From: an uncultured Paracoccaceae bacterium
GTDB lineage: Bacteria > Pseudomonadota > Alphaproteobacteria > Rhodobacterales > Rhodobacteraceae
Length of the DNA: 64,000 bases
Reading direction: 5' to 3'
Assembly: GCA_947493145.1 (NCBI GenBank)
Contig: CANLPZ010000002.1
Coordinates: forward strand, 643,364 to 707,363
The translations under genes were made by a program, and so were the position numbers. The notes below the pieces were generated by a model that had not been told where the DNA came from, did no database searches, and saw only the letters and a program-made list of their open reading frames with translations. Position 1 is the first letter of the stretch. Every line of letters starts with the position of its first letter. Below are positions 46,030 to 53,160 of this stretch, piece by piece.

Positions 46030-46379
46030 GCGATCTGTCGTTTCGTCTGGGCGTCCAGCGCTGTGACGAAGAGTTCCCATTCAATGTGTAAAAGTGGCGG
46101 GCCCGCAGCGACCGTGAAGGTCTAGATTCCCGAGGACCTGTATGTACAGGTGGGCGCCAGGTAAGTGGACCAGGATCCAAACAGAGCCAGCTCCCTCGGA
46201 TTTGCTTAAGGCCACCGGAATGCTACCTTATGTAAAACGAGAAGAGCAGAACCCGCCAAGCCTGTATGTAGTCAGACTTCGTTGGCGCGGCAAGGTTTGG
46301 TGCATAACAAACCAGAGATTACGCTAAGGTTCTTCAGAACTATTGAGCGAACGGCTCATGCGATGGGCATGCGGTGCGG
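46030..46379. other. Unassigned 350-base stretch with a 7-bp palindrome
   Basis: No gene can be supported on either strand: short frames exist but lack ribosome-binding sites and recognisable domains. The clearest structure is acctgtatgtacaggt at 46136-46151, two 7-base arms around a TG, with a GGGCCCG self-complementary block about 40 bases before it. The composition is closer to neighbouring genes than to AT-rich promoters, so it may be decayed coding sequence or an unrecognised RNA. It joins a region of gene remnants (46380-46985). Confidence 0.5.
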
Positions 46380-46640
46380 TTATGGGTCTGAACCGAGCTT
46401 CCTCAGCGTGGTCATAAGGTGCTCAAAATCCTGTTCGCCAAGATGCCTTTTGATGTCCTCTTCGACCTTACGTTTGGCATTTTGAATGTCTTGTTGCGCT
46501 GCAAATCCCTTTTCTGTGTAATGCACAATCTTACCTCGACCGTCGTTTGGGTCTGGTTCTCGTCGCAAAATGTCTGATTTTTCTAAATCCAAAATAAGCT
46601 GTTGAACTGCTTGTTTGCGGAATTCATTGCGCCAACACAG
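46380..46640 (-). pseudogene. 5'-truncated MarR-family regulator remnant
   Basis: From about 46625 down to the stop at 46380 the minus strand encodes the C-terminal half of a MarR winged helix: KQAVQQLILDLEKSDILRRE, then PDPNDGRGKIVHYTEKG and a dimerisation helix. The dimerisation N-terminus and first half of the DNA-binding domain are missing; the open frame continues upstream, but with sequence that is antisense to the DOMON remnant and unlike any MarR protein. So the 5' part of this gene is lost at about 46610-46630. Confidence 0.6.
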
Positions 46641-46985
46641 GGATGGATTGCTGTCGGATTTAATAATGAGGATCGGTTGCAGGGGACCCGTTTTGTAATC
46701 GGGGCGTGGGGGAATGGCGTTTTCCGCGCTGAGGAACATATCGCCCTTGTCCCGCATCATTCGCGTGTACAAGACTTAGGTTTGGCAAGTGCCGTAAAAG
46801 ATGTCGTTGGCAGCGAAGTTCAAAACGGCACCAAAATGAAGTTCTCGTTGCCGCATCATTTTGGGGACCGCGAAAATCCGCGGCTTGCACCAGATACGGA
46901 TACGAATCTCATGCTTGCATGGTCACAGCAAAAGGACTTTGACCATCATTCCTTTTGGCGTCGGCATTTAACAATCCGTCTTTAG
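46611..46985 (+). pseudogene. 5'-truncated DOMON-domain protein remnant
   Basis: The plus strand encodes about 123 residues resembling the larger part of a DOMON domain: FIAPTQGWIAVGFN, then GTRFVIGAWGNGVFRAEEHI, DTDTNLMLAWSQQKDFDHHS and a terminal RRHLTIRL. DOMON domains bind heme or sugars and are normally exported, but no signal peptide or first beta-strands are present. The homology starts at the same place where the MarR remnant on the other strand breaks off, and no ATG or ribosome-binding site is found. Confidence 0.55.
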
Positions 46986-47117
46986 GTCGAACGTAGAAGA
47001 ACCACCTGAAACGTTTCGATTGTTTTGCAAACCTCAAACCAGTTGGTGAGTTTTTTGATTTCGAACGAAGTCAAATCAGCGCCTGATGAAATTTGGTGCC
47101 TCTATGGTTGACAGTTT

Positions 47118-47132
47118 GTTCACTATTTGTTC
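47118..47132 (+). promoter_or_regulatory. LexA (SOS) box upstream of mmcB
   Basis: The sequence gttcactatttgttc is an exact GTTC-N7-GTTC, the alphaproteobacterial LexA operator. A TTGACA hexamer (47108-47113) lies just before it. The box ends 12 bases before the preferred mmcB start, so LexA would block transcription of this DNA-repair gene. Confidence 0.85.
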
Positions 47133-47144
47133 ATGGTGGGTGTT

Positions 47145-47606
47145 ATGAATGGCGATGTCTCCACACCAAACAAACAACCCGGTCAACTGCTTGCACGCGG
47201 GGTGTCGCGACATTTGACCAGCTATGACTTTGTAACAGTGGAAGAATTGGTTCCGACGTCTGGTTTGCGGGCTGATGTGATGGGGCTTGGTCCAAAGGGG
47301 GAGATTTGGATCATCGAATGCAAATCCTCCCGCGCGGATTTCCAATCAGACAATAAATGGCACCGCTATTTAGAATGGTGTGACAGGTATTTCTGGGCCG
47401 TGGATGTGGATTTTCCCACGGAATTGCTGCCTGACGACACCGGATTGATCATTGCAGATGCTTATAATGGCGAAATTATTCGCATGGGACCAGAAGACAA
47501 GCTTCCTGCCGCCCGACGAAAAGGTATGACCATGAAATTTGCACGCCACGCGGCGCGCAGGCATCATTTGGAACGGGATCCAACGTTTCGATCTATTTTG
47601 AGCTAA
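47145..47606 (+). CDS. mmcB: MmcB family DNA repair protein
   Basis: 153 residues from ATG 47145 (an ATG at 47133 abuts the LexA box). Family stretches include GQLLARGVSRHL, a nuclease-like IIECKSSRADFQSDNKWHRY at about residue 52 with the PD-(D/E)xK-type EcK, and the closing MKFARHAARRH. In Caulobacter MmcB belongs to the damage-induced set and protects against mitomycin-type damage. The perfect LexA box upstream supports SOS control. Its end overlaps the convergent DUF6324 gene by 14 bases. Confidence 0.9.
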   Translation: MNGDVSTPNKQPGQLLARGVSRHLTSYDFVTVEELVPTSGLRADVMGLGPKGEIWIIECKSSRADFQSDNKWHRYLEWCDRYFWAVDVDFPTELLPDDTGLIIADAYNGEIIRMGPEDKLPAARRKGMTMKFARHAARRHHLERDPTFRSILS

Positions 47607-47784
47607 CCGTTTCAGCCGTTTTTGCCGCAGCAATGATTTCCTCTGCGATGTCGCGGGCTTCGTCCGGATCAAAATCCATCGGGATTTCAACGCCGCCACC
47701 TTCGACAAAAATACGCACCATGCCTTGGCTCGTTGGGCCGATTTGCAGGTTTCCTTCGATGTCGCGTTCTGTGTTGATACCCAT
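47593..47784 (-). CDS. DUF6324 family small protein
   Basis: 63 residues from ATG 47784; longer upstream frames lack support. The sequence GINTERDIEGNLQIGPTSQG and DFDPDEARDIAEEIIAAA matches a small Rhodobacterales family as I recall it. It is acidic, cytoplasmic and probably a beta-strand unit with one amphipathic helix. Function unknown. It converges with mmcB. Confidence 0.7.
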   Translation of the reverse strand: MGINTERDIEGNLQIGPTSQGMVRIFVEGGGVEIPMDFDPDEARDIAEEIIAAAKTAETVSSK

Positions 47785-47913
47785 TGTGTGATCCTTTCTG
47801 CTGCGCACACCTATCGCAAAGCCAACCAAAGGTTCAAGACCCCAGAAAACTGTCACAAAGGTCGATTCAATCCCTTGCATTCGGGAAAAGGTGCGGTTAT
47901 TTCACCGCTCAGT

Positions 47914-47990
47914 GCCGCCTTAGCTCAGTAGGTTAGAGCGCCTGATTGTGGATCAGGAGGTCCCCCGTTCGAGCCGGGGAGGTGGTACCA
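47914..47990 (+). tRNA. tRNA-His (anticodon GTG), without encoded G-1 and with A73
   Basis: 77 nt with CCA. The acceptor is GCCGCCT against AGGTGGT, the D-arm is GCTC/GAGC, the anticodon loop TTGTGGA sits on CCTGA/TCAGG, and the T-arm is CCCCGTTCGAGCCGGGG. The base before position 1 is T, so no G-1 is encoded, and the discriminator is A. Most bacteria need G-1 and C73; this form is known from a subgroup of alphaproteobacteria with a matching histidyl-tRNA synthetase. Confidence 0.95.
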
Positions 47991-47993
47991 CCC

Positions 47994-48287
47994 TTACTTT
48001 TCAATTTGAATTGTTTGAATGTGCCGATCCGTTGCGCGGTCAAAAACCATAATCTCGTCCTCGCTTGTCACAATGGCATACCAATTCGCGGTTTGCGTAA
48101 ACGCAACCGGAGTTTTCCCGTCCGGCAATGCAACCGTGGACGGGAAGGCAACAGGCGTGCTGGAAAAGCGCATGACAAACAGGCCAATCATCACTATCAG
48201 TCCGACAATCATGGTTGCCGTTAGTATGGTGATCAATCGACGTAAGAATACGATATTTTTGTCGCTCAATTGAGGATCGTCTTGCAT
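47994..48287 (-). CDS. DUF6476 family single-pass membrane protein
   Basis: 97 residues from ATG 48287, with AAGGTG upstream. One membrane span at about residues 20-42 (LITILTATMIVGLIVMIGLF) follows a short basic cytoplasmic part, and the rest is a periplasmic beta-rich domain (TQTANWYAIVTSEDEIMVFD). The family is confined to Rhodobacterales as far as I know, and its function is unknown. Its start codon overlaps the rluD start on the other strand (CATG). Confidence 0.75.
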   Translation of the reverse strand: MQDDPQLSDKNIVFLRRLITILTATMIVGLIVMIGLFVMRFSSTPVAFPSTVALPDGKTPVAFTQTANWYAIVTSEDEIMVFDRATDRHIQTIQIEK

Positions 48288-49308
48288 GGGGCACGCACCT
48301 TTGGAATTTACCATCGCGGAGGACCCGCCTAAGCGTCTTGATAAAGCGCTTGCCCGTGATGTGCCAGAGGCGGCGTCAATCTCGCGCTCGCGGATTGCAA
48401 AATTGCTTGAGGCTGGCGCGGTTCAGATCAATGGCGTTGCTGTTACCGACCCACGCGCCAAGGTTTCCGCTGGCGACACGGTCGTAATTCATGTGCCAGA
48501 GGCAGAGGACAGTCATATTGGTCCAGAGGACATCCCATTGGATGTTGTGTTCGAAGACGATGATTTAATTGTCGTGAACAAACCCGTCGGCATGGTCGTT
48601 CATCCGGCACCGGGGTCGCCAAATGGTACGTTGGTGAACGCCTTGCTGCACCATTGTGGTGACAGTCTGTCTGGGGTGGGGGGCGAAAAACGGCCCGGGA
48701 TCGTTCATCGGATTGACAAAGAAACCTCTGGCCTGTTGGTTGCGGCGAAATCAGACAAAGCCCACCACGGGCTTGCGGCGCAATTCGAAAAACATACCGT
48801 TGAACGGTATTACCGCGCCGTCGTGTATGGCGCACCGGATAGCAACGACCCACGATTGCGAGGCGTCAAAGGTGTGAATTTTGAGGCGGGCAATATCATG
48901 CGCGTCACAACCCAATTGGCCCGGTCCAAACATGATCGCCAAAAACAGGCGGTGTTGTTCAATGGGGGGCGTCACGCGGTGACGCGTGTGCGGATCGTGG
49001 AAACCTTTGGTGCGCCGGTTCAAGCCTCTTTGGTTGAATGCTGGTTGGAAACAGGCCGGACGCACCAAATTCGGGTGCATATGGCCCATGCTGGACATGG
49101 ATTGGTGGGTGACCCCACGTATGGGGGACGGCGCAAACTTAAATCAGCTGCTTTGTCCGATCAGGGTCTAACAGCCGTCGCAAATTTCAACCGCCAAGCG
49201 TTACACGCCGCCGTTTTGGGGTTTGTTCATCCCGTGAGCGAAGAAAAAATACGGTTCGAAGCGCCACTGCCATTGGATATGTCTGAGTTGATTGCGAAGC
49301 TAAAATAG
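48286..49308 (+). CDS. rluD: RluA/RluD-family 23S rRNA pseudouridine synthase
   Basis: 340 residues. An N-terminal S4 domain (about 15-85, RLDKALARDVPEAASISRSR) is followed by the catalytic domain with the active-site aspartate in IVHRIDKETSGLLVAAK at about residue 140 and the C-terminal ETGRTHQIRVHMAH. These enzymes isomerise uridines in helix 69 of 23S rRNA. GAGGA lies nine bases before the ATG, but that stretch also covers the DUF6476 start on the opposite strand. Confidence 0.93.
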   Translation: MGHAPLEFTIAEDPPKRLDKALARDVPEAASISRSRIAKLLEAGAVQINGVAVTDPRAKVSAGDTVVIHVPEAEDSHIGPEDIPLDVVFEDDDLIVVNKPVGMVVHPAPGSPNGTLVNALLHHCGDSLSGVGGEKRPGIVHRIDKETSGLLVAAKSDKAHHGLAAQFEKHTVERYYRAVVYGAPDSNDPRLRGVKGVNFEAGNIMRVTTQLARSKHDRQKQAVLFNGGRHAVTRVRIVETFGAPVQASLVECWLETGRTHQIRVHMAHAGHGLVGDPTYGGRRKLKSAALSDQGLTAVANFNRQALHAAVLGFVHPVSEEKIRFEAPLPLDMSELIAKLK

Positions 49309-49343
49309 GGCGGGGCGGGTTCAAATGCCGCCACAAATCCAAA

Positions 49344-49377
49344 CTTTTGGCGTGAATATGTGACTCCACGCCAAAAG
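49344..49377 (+). terminator. Perfect 11-bp hairpin after rluD
   Basis: The arms cttttggcgtg and cacgccaaaag pair perfectly across a 12-nt loop, 36 bases after the rluD stop. No T-run follows on the plus strand, so it may stabilise the transcript end or act with rho. Confidence 0.55.
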
Positions 49378-49698
49378 CGTGGACACAACTCCAGTAAGGC
49401 TGCACAGCTTGCGGACCAAGTCACGCATCAAACAAAGCGATGCAAGAGGAATTGGGGCTGTAGCCCCAAGTGCGAAGGTCTGAATTGCGTGTGCGTCAGG
49501 CGGAAGTTGAAACAAAATTGAAATATTTCGACTGTAAAATGTCTTAAACACTGTAAAAATCGACTGAACTTACGCATTTTGAAACATTCGTTCACGAAAA
49601 TAGGTATAAACATCCCATGTGTGTGAATGCGCAGAAATGGCAGTTCCCTTGCTGTGATTGTGCGGTAAGTTATATTTAATGAAATTCACAACGCGCCT

Positions 49699-49728
49699 CT
49701 TGAAACGGGTGCTTCACCTTCCCATATA
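49699..49728 (+). promoter_or_regulatory. Heat-shock (sigma-32-type) promoter of rpoH
   Basis: CTTGAAA at 49699-49705 and CCCATAT at 49721-49727, separated by 15 bases, fit the sigma-32 consensus (CTTGAAA, 11-16, CCCATNT). The promoter lies about 30 bases upstream of the rpoH ATG, which suggests positive autoregulation. Confidence 0.75.
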
Positions 49729-49761
49729 CATGTTAACGCATTAAACATTGGGGGACACACC

Positions 49762-50661
49762 ATGAGCAATTACACAAATCTTCCCGCCCCTTCACCTGAA
49801 CAGGGTCTGAACCGCTATATGCAAGAAATCCGGAAATTCCCGATGCTGGAACCGGAAGAGGAATTTATGGCGGCCAAAGCTTGGGTCGAAAAAGAGGACC
49901 CAAGCGCCGCACATAAACTTGTCACCAGCCACCTTCGTTTGGCCGCCAAAATTGCGATGGGATATCGCGGATATGGGCTGCCGCAGGCCGAAGTCATTTC
50001 CGAAGCCAACGTCGGCTTGATGCAAGCGGTTAAACGGTTTGACCCAGACAAAGGGTTCCGTCTGTCGACCTATGCAATGTGGTGGATCCGTGCCTCTATT
50101 CAGGAATATATCTTGCGCTCTTGGAGCCTTGTGAAACTGGGCACCACCTCGGCACAAAAGAAACTTTTCTTTAATCTGCGCAAAGCAAAAGCCCGCATTG
50201 GCGCGTTTGAGGACGGTGACTTGCGCCCTGAGAACCTGAAAAAAATCGCATCGGACCTGAATGTGTCTGAACAAGAGGTCATTAACATGAACCGTCGCCT
50301 GTCAGGTGGGGATGCCTCGCTAAACGCGATGGTCGGGTCCGATGACGGTGACAGTGCGACACAGTGGCAAGATTGGCTCGAAGACGAAGACGCCGACACA
50401 GCCGGTGATTACGAAGCGAAAGACGAATTAACCGCCCGTCGCGAACTGCTTGCAGAAGCGATGGAGGTCCTAAATGATCGTGAAAAAGACATCTTGGCTC
50501 AGCGTCGTTTGAATGACAAAGCGGTTACGTTAGAAGAATTGTCAGCGCAATATGACGTTAGCCGTGAACGCATCCGCCAAATCGAAGTCCGCGCCTTTGA
50601 AAAGCTACAAAAGAAAATGCAGGACCTCGCGCGTGAAAAGGGAATGTTCATCGACGCCTAA
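49762..50661 (+). CDS. rpoH: Heat-shock sigma factor RpoH (sigma-32)
   Basis: 299 residues. Region 2 has VISEANVGLMQAVKRFDPDK and FRLSTYAMWWIRASIQEY; the RpoH box appears as QKKLFFNLRK at about residue 132; region 4 ends with [18 protein letters not shown]. It directs polymerase to heat-shock genes. GGGGGA precedes the ATG. A consensus-type heat-shock promoter lies just upstream, and a strong terminator follows. Rhodobacterales often carry two rpoH genes; only one is in this window. Confidence 0.95.
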   Translation: MSNYTNLPAPSPEQGLNRYMQEIRKFPMLEPEEEFMAAKAWVEKEDPSAAHKLVTSHLRLAAKIAMGYRGYGLPQAEVISEANVGLMQAVKRFDPDKGFRLSTYAMWWIRASIQEYILRSWSLVKLGTTSAQKKLFFNLRKAKARIGAFEDGDLRPENLKKIASDLNVSEQEVINMNRRLSGGDASLNAMVGSDDGDSATQWQDWLEDEDADTAGDYEAKDELTARRELLAEAMEVLNDREKDILAQRRLNDKAVTLEELSAQYDVSRERIRQIEVRAFEKLQKKMQDLAREKGMFIDA

Positions 50662-50689
50662 GGCTTGTTATCGCTAACGTTCACACATA

Positions 50690-50717
50690 CCCTCCCGCTG
50701 AAACGGGAGGGTTTTTT
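50690..50717 (+). terminator. Intrinsic terminator of rpoH that carries the next gene's ribosome-binding site
   Basis: The 8-bp stem ccctcccg/cgggaggg with a 6-nt loop is followed by six Ts (50712-50717), then directly by the ATG of the oxidoreductase gene at 50718. The 3' arm contains GGGAGGG, an ideal Shine-Dalgarno, so the same hairpin both ends rpoH transcripts and can hide the next ribosome-binding site. Confidence 0.88.
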
Positions 50718-51689
50718 ATGTCAAAGAGCATTAATTGGGGCATTCTTGGAGCATCAAACTTCGCGCGTGAACGAATGGCGCCCGCTATTCACGCCGCGCA
50801 GGGGGCCCGTTTTCACAGCCTCGCGACGTCCAGCATGGACAAAGCCGCAGGATTTCAAGCGTTTCAGCCGGATGTGCAGGTTCATCTCGATTACGACGCG
50901 GTGCTGGCCGATCCGGAAATTGATGCGGTTTACATACCACTGCCAAATCATCTGCATGTTGAATATGTGTTAAAGGCAATTGAGGCCGGAAAACATGTGC
51001 TGTGCGAAAAACCAATCGCACTGTCAGCCCCTGAAATCGACCCACTGATTGCACGGCGCGACGAAACAGGTTTGCTCGTCGCAGAGGCCTATATGATCGT
51101 TCACCACCCGCAATGGCAACGCGTGCGGCATTTGGTCAAGGATGGGGCCATCGGAAATCTTGTCCATGTCGAGGGCGTTTTTACCTACAACAATCCTGAT
51201 CCAACGAACATACGTAACACAGCGGCAAAGGGCGGCGGCGGCATCCCTGATATTGGTGTCTATACCTACGGCGCAACGCGTTGGGTGACAGGGCAGGAAC
51301 CTTTGGACATCACACATGCCGATATCCATTTTGAAAATGGGGTCGACACCATTGCCCGCGTGTCCGCGCAATTCGACGGGTTTAGTGCCCATTGGGTGAA
51401 TTCAATGCGGATGCACCCGTTGCAGGACATGACCTTTCATGGGGACGAAGGCATCATTCGGCTAACCGCGCCCTTTAATCCGAATGTTTTTGACATCGCT
51501 CAGATCGAAATTCACCAACCCGATCTTGGGTTGCGGGTGGAACGCTTTCCCGCCGAGGACCATTACAAAAACCAAGTCGAGGCCTTTGGCCGCGCAATCA
51601 CGACCGGTGCGGACTATCCTTGGACCTTAGAAGACGCGCAAGGCACCCAAGCCGTGATTGATCGCGTCTTTGCTAAGGCGAAGTCGTAG
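50718..51689 (+). CDS. Gfo/Idh/MocA family NAD(P)-dependent oxidoreductase
   Basis: 323 residues. The N-terminal nucleotide-binding motif GILGASNFARE is followed by YIPLPNHLHVEYVLKAIEAG and the family EKP motif (LCEKPIALS) at about residue 97. The C-terminal beta-sheet domain follows. These enzymes oxidise or reduce sugars, inositols or dihydrodiols; the substrate is not evident. Translation begins right after the rpoH terminator T-run, so expression from readthrough must first open that hairpin. No sugar-transport genes are adjacent. Confidence 0.9.
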   Translation: MSKSINWGILGASNFARERMAPAIHAAQGARFHSLATSSMDKAAGFQAFQPDVQVHLDYDAVLADPEIDAVYIPLPNHLHVEYVLKAIEAGKHVLCEKPIALSAPEIDPLIARRDETGLLVAEAYMIVHHPQWQRVRHLVKDGAIGNLVHVEGVFTYNNPDPTNIRNTAAKGGGGIPDIGVYTYGATRWVTGQEPLDITHADIHFENGVDTIARVSAQFDGFSAHWVNSMRMHPLQDMTFHGDEGIIRLTAPFNPNVFDIAQIEIHQPDLGLRVERFPAEDHYKNQVEAFGRAITTGADYPWTLEDAQGTQAVIDRVFAKAKS

Positions 51690-51726
51690 CATGTCCAATT
51701 GATCCAAATATCCCCGTCGGAGGCCC

Positions 51727-52164
51727 CTAAAAATCCAATGGGATCGTCACAGGGCCGTCGTTGATCAGGTGCACCGCCATATCGGCCCCAAACGCGCCCG
51801 TTTCGACGGCGACGCCCAACCCAGAAAGCTCTGCACAAAATAATTCATACAGCCGGCGACCTTCTTCTGGCGGTGCGGCCGCAGAAAACCCTGGCCTGTT
51901 ACCGCGTGATGTATCGGCTGACAGGGTGAATTGGCTTACAACCAAGGCGCCGCCGCCAACATCCAATAGGGACCGGTTCATTCGGCCGTCGTCGTCGCGA
52001 AATATGCGAAGCTTGGAAATTTTTGTTGCCATGGTTTTGGCATTCGTGTCTGTGTCTCCCTGCATGGCGCAAATCAGGATCATCACGCCTTCGCCGCAGG
52101 CACCGATGACGGCTCCGTCGACGGCAACACGTGCTTCCTTTACCCGTTGAACAACTGCTTTCAT
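51727..52164 (-). CDS. dtd: D-aminoacyl-tRNA deacylase
   Basis: 145 residues, family length. Starts [17 protein letters not shown]; the conserved [17 protein letters not shown] at about residue 77 holds the catalytic region, and the C-terminal [11 protein letters not shown] is typical. It frees D-amino acids or glycine mischarged on tRNA. Its start overlaps the upstream sugar-kinase stop by four bases, so the two genes form one unit. Confidence 0.95.
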   Translation of the reverse strand: MKAVVQRVKEARVAVDGAVIGACGEGVMILICAMQGDTDTNAKTMATKISKLRIFRDDDGRMNRSLLDVGGGALVVSQFTLSADTSRGNRPGFSAAAPPEEGRRLYELFCAELSGLGVAVETGAFGADMAVHLINDGPVTIPLDF

Positions 52165-53081
52165 AATTCAGTGTCCCATGGTGGGTTGGCTCCCGCACGG
52201 CTAACGGTGACGGCGGCGGCAGCGCTGCCTAATCTCAACGCATCGGTGATTGCGGTATCTGACAAGGATCCGACTGCCGTTTTGGTCAATAATCCCGCCC
52301 GTTCGAGCGAGACCAAGACGCCCGCGTTAAACGTATCGCCTGCGCCGACCGTATCGACAACGTCAACCCGCTGGGACGCCACATCGACACGGGTTTGGGC
52401 GGAATATCCCGTTGCCCCATCGGCGCCTTTGGTCACGCACACCAGTTTCGGCCCCTTGGACAAAATCGCGCCGGCCATGTCATCCAGATTTCCACCGCCC
52501 ATGACCCATTCAAGGTCTTCGTCGGACATTTTCACAATGTCAGCGACGGCTAAAAGTCGATCCAACCGTGCCCGGAACCGGTCTTCGTCTGTGATGAAAC
52601 TGGGGCGAATATTGGGGTCAATCATCGTGACACAGGTCGCGCTGGCCGAAACCATCAATTGCTCGTAGGCCGTTGCACAAGGTTCAACGGCCAATGAAAT
52701 TCCACCAAAAAATGCGGCCGTTACATCGTCGGGAATCGTTGGGAATTCATCTGGTTCGATCATCCGCCCCGCCGTGTTTTCGTCGTAAAAGGCATATGTC
52801 GCCGCGCCGTTCACAAGTTTGACAAAGGCCAAGGTCGTTGGGCGGTCGCTGCGCAAGCAAAGGCTATGATCAACGTTTGACGCGTCTAACGCATCCGTCA
52901 GAACCTGACCAAATAGATCGTTTGACACGCCCGACAAAAACCGTGTTTTACACCCCAATCGCGCTGCAGCGATGGCTGTGTTCATCACAGCGCCCCCCGC
53001 ATGTGGGGCAAAACTGTCGCCACCATCCGTCGTGGTGCGTGGCAGCATGTCAATCAGCGCTTCGCCGCAGGCAAGGATCAT
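52161..53081 (-). CDS. PfkB family carbohydrate kinase (fructokinase-like)
   Basis: 306 residues. It begins [15 protein letters not shown]; the PfkB C-terminal signature [15 protein letters not shown] with the catalytic aspartate is at about residue 240. Ribokinase fold, probably phosphorylating fructose or a related sugar; the upstream [10 protein letters not shown] start resembles fructokinases. AGGAGA precedes the ATG. It is translationally coupled to dtd, a pairing that has no obvious biochemical link. Confidence 0.88.
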   Translation of the reverse strand: MILACGEALIDMLPRTTTDGGDSFAPHAGGAVMNTAIAAARLGCKTRFLSGVSNDLFGQVLTDALDASNVDHSLCLRSDRPTTLAFVKLVNGAATYAFYDENTAGRMIEPDEFPTIPDDVTAAFFGGISLAVEPCATAYEQLMVSASATCVTMIDPNIRPSFITDEDRFRARLDRLLAVADIVKMSDEDLEWVMGGGNLDDMAGAILSKGPKLVCVTKGADGATGYSAQTRVDVASQRVDVVDTVGAGDTFNAGVLVSLERAGLLTKTAVGSLSDTAITDALRLGSAAAAVTVSRAGANPPWDTEL

Positions 53082-53160
53082 ATCATTCTCCTAAATTCAT
53101 AGGCACTAACGAAAGAAATGTTAGCGCAAACAGGTTTGTCTTCGCGCTATCGTAACCGCG

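Larger units (their letters stand above)
49309..49761. other. 450-base intergenic region between rluD and rpoH
   Basis: No gene is supported. It holds the rluD hairpin (49344-49377), a second compact hairpin at 49452-49469 (ttggggct-gt-agccccaa), a long AT-rich stretch from about 49500, and a heat-shock-type promoter (49699-49728). The length allows for a leader or further regulatory sites controlling rpoH. Short minus-strand frames here lack ribosome-binding sites. Confidence 0.6.

Noticed and set aside
46098..46160. Stretch starting tggcgggcccgcagcgacc that looks like the antisense 3' end of a tRNA (CCA plus acceptor).
   Set aside because: No T-arm or anticodon arm can be folded next to it, and the self-complementary GGGCCC explains the resemblance.
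46030..46379. Possible permuted two-piece tmRNA or RNase P RNA gene in the gap after nusB.
   Set aside because: No proteolysis-tag frame, no tRNA-like acceptor piece and no RNase P core motifs could be found.
49321..49613. Short minus-strand frames between rluD and rpoH.
   Set aside because: They have no ribosome-binding sites or recognisable domains and cover hairpins and the AT-rich leader.
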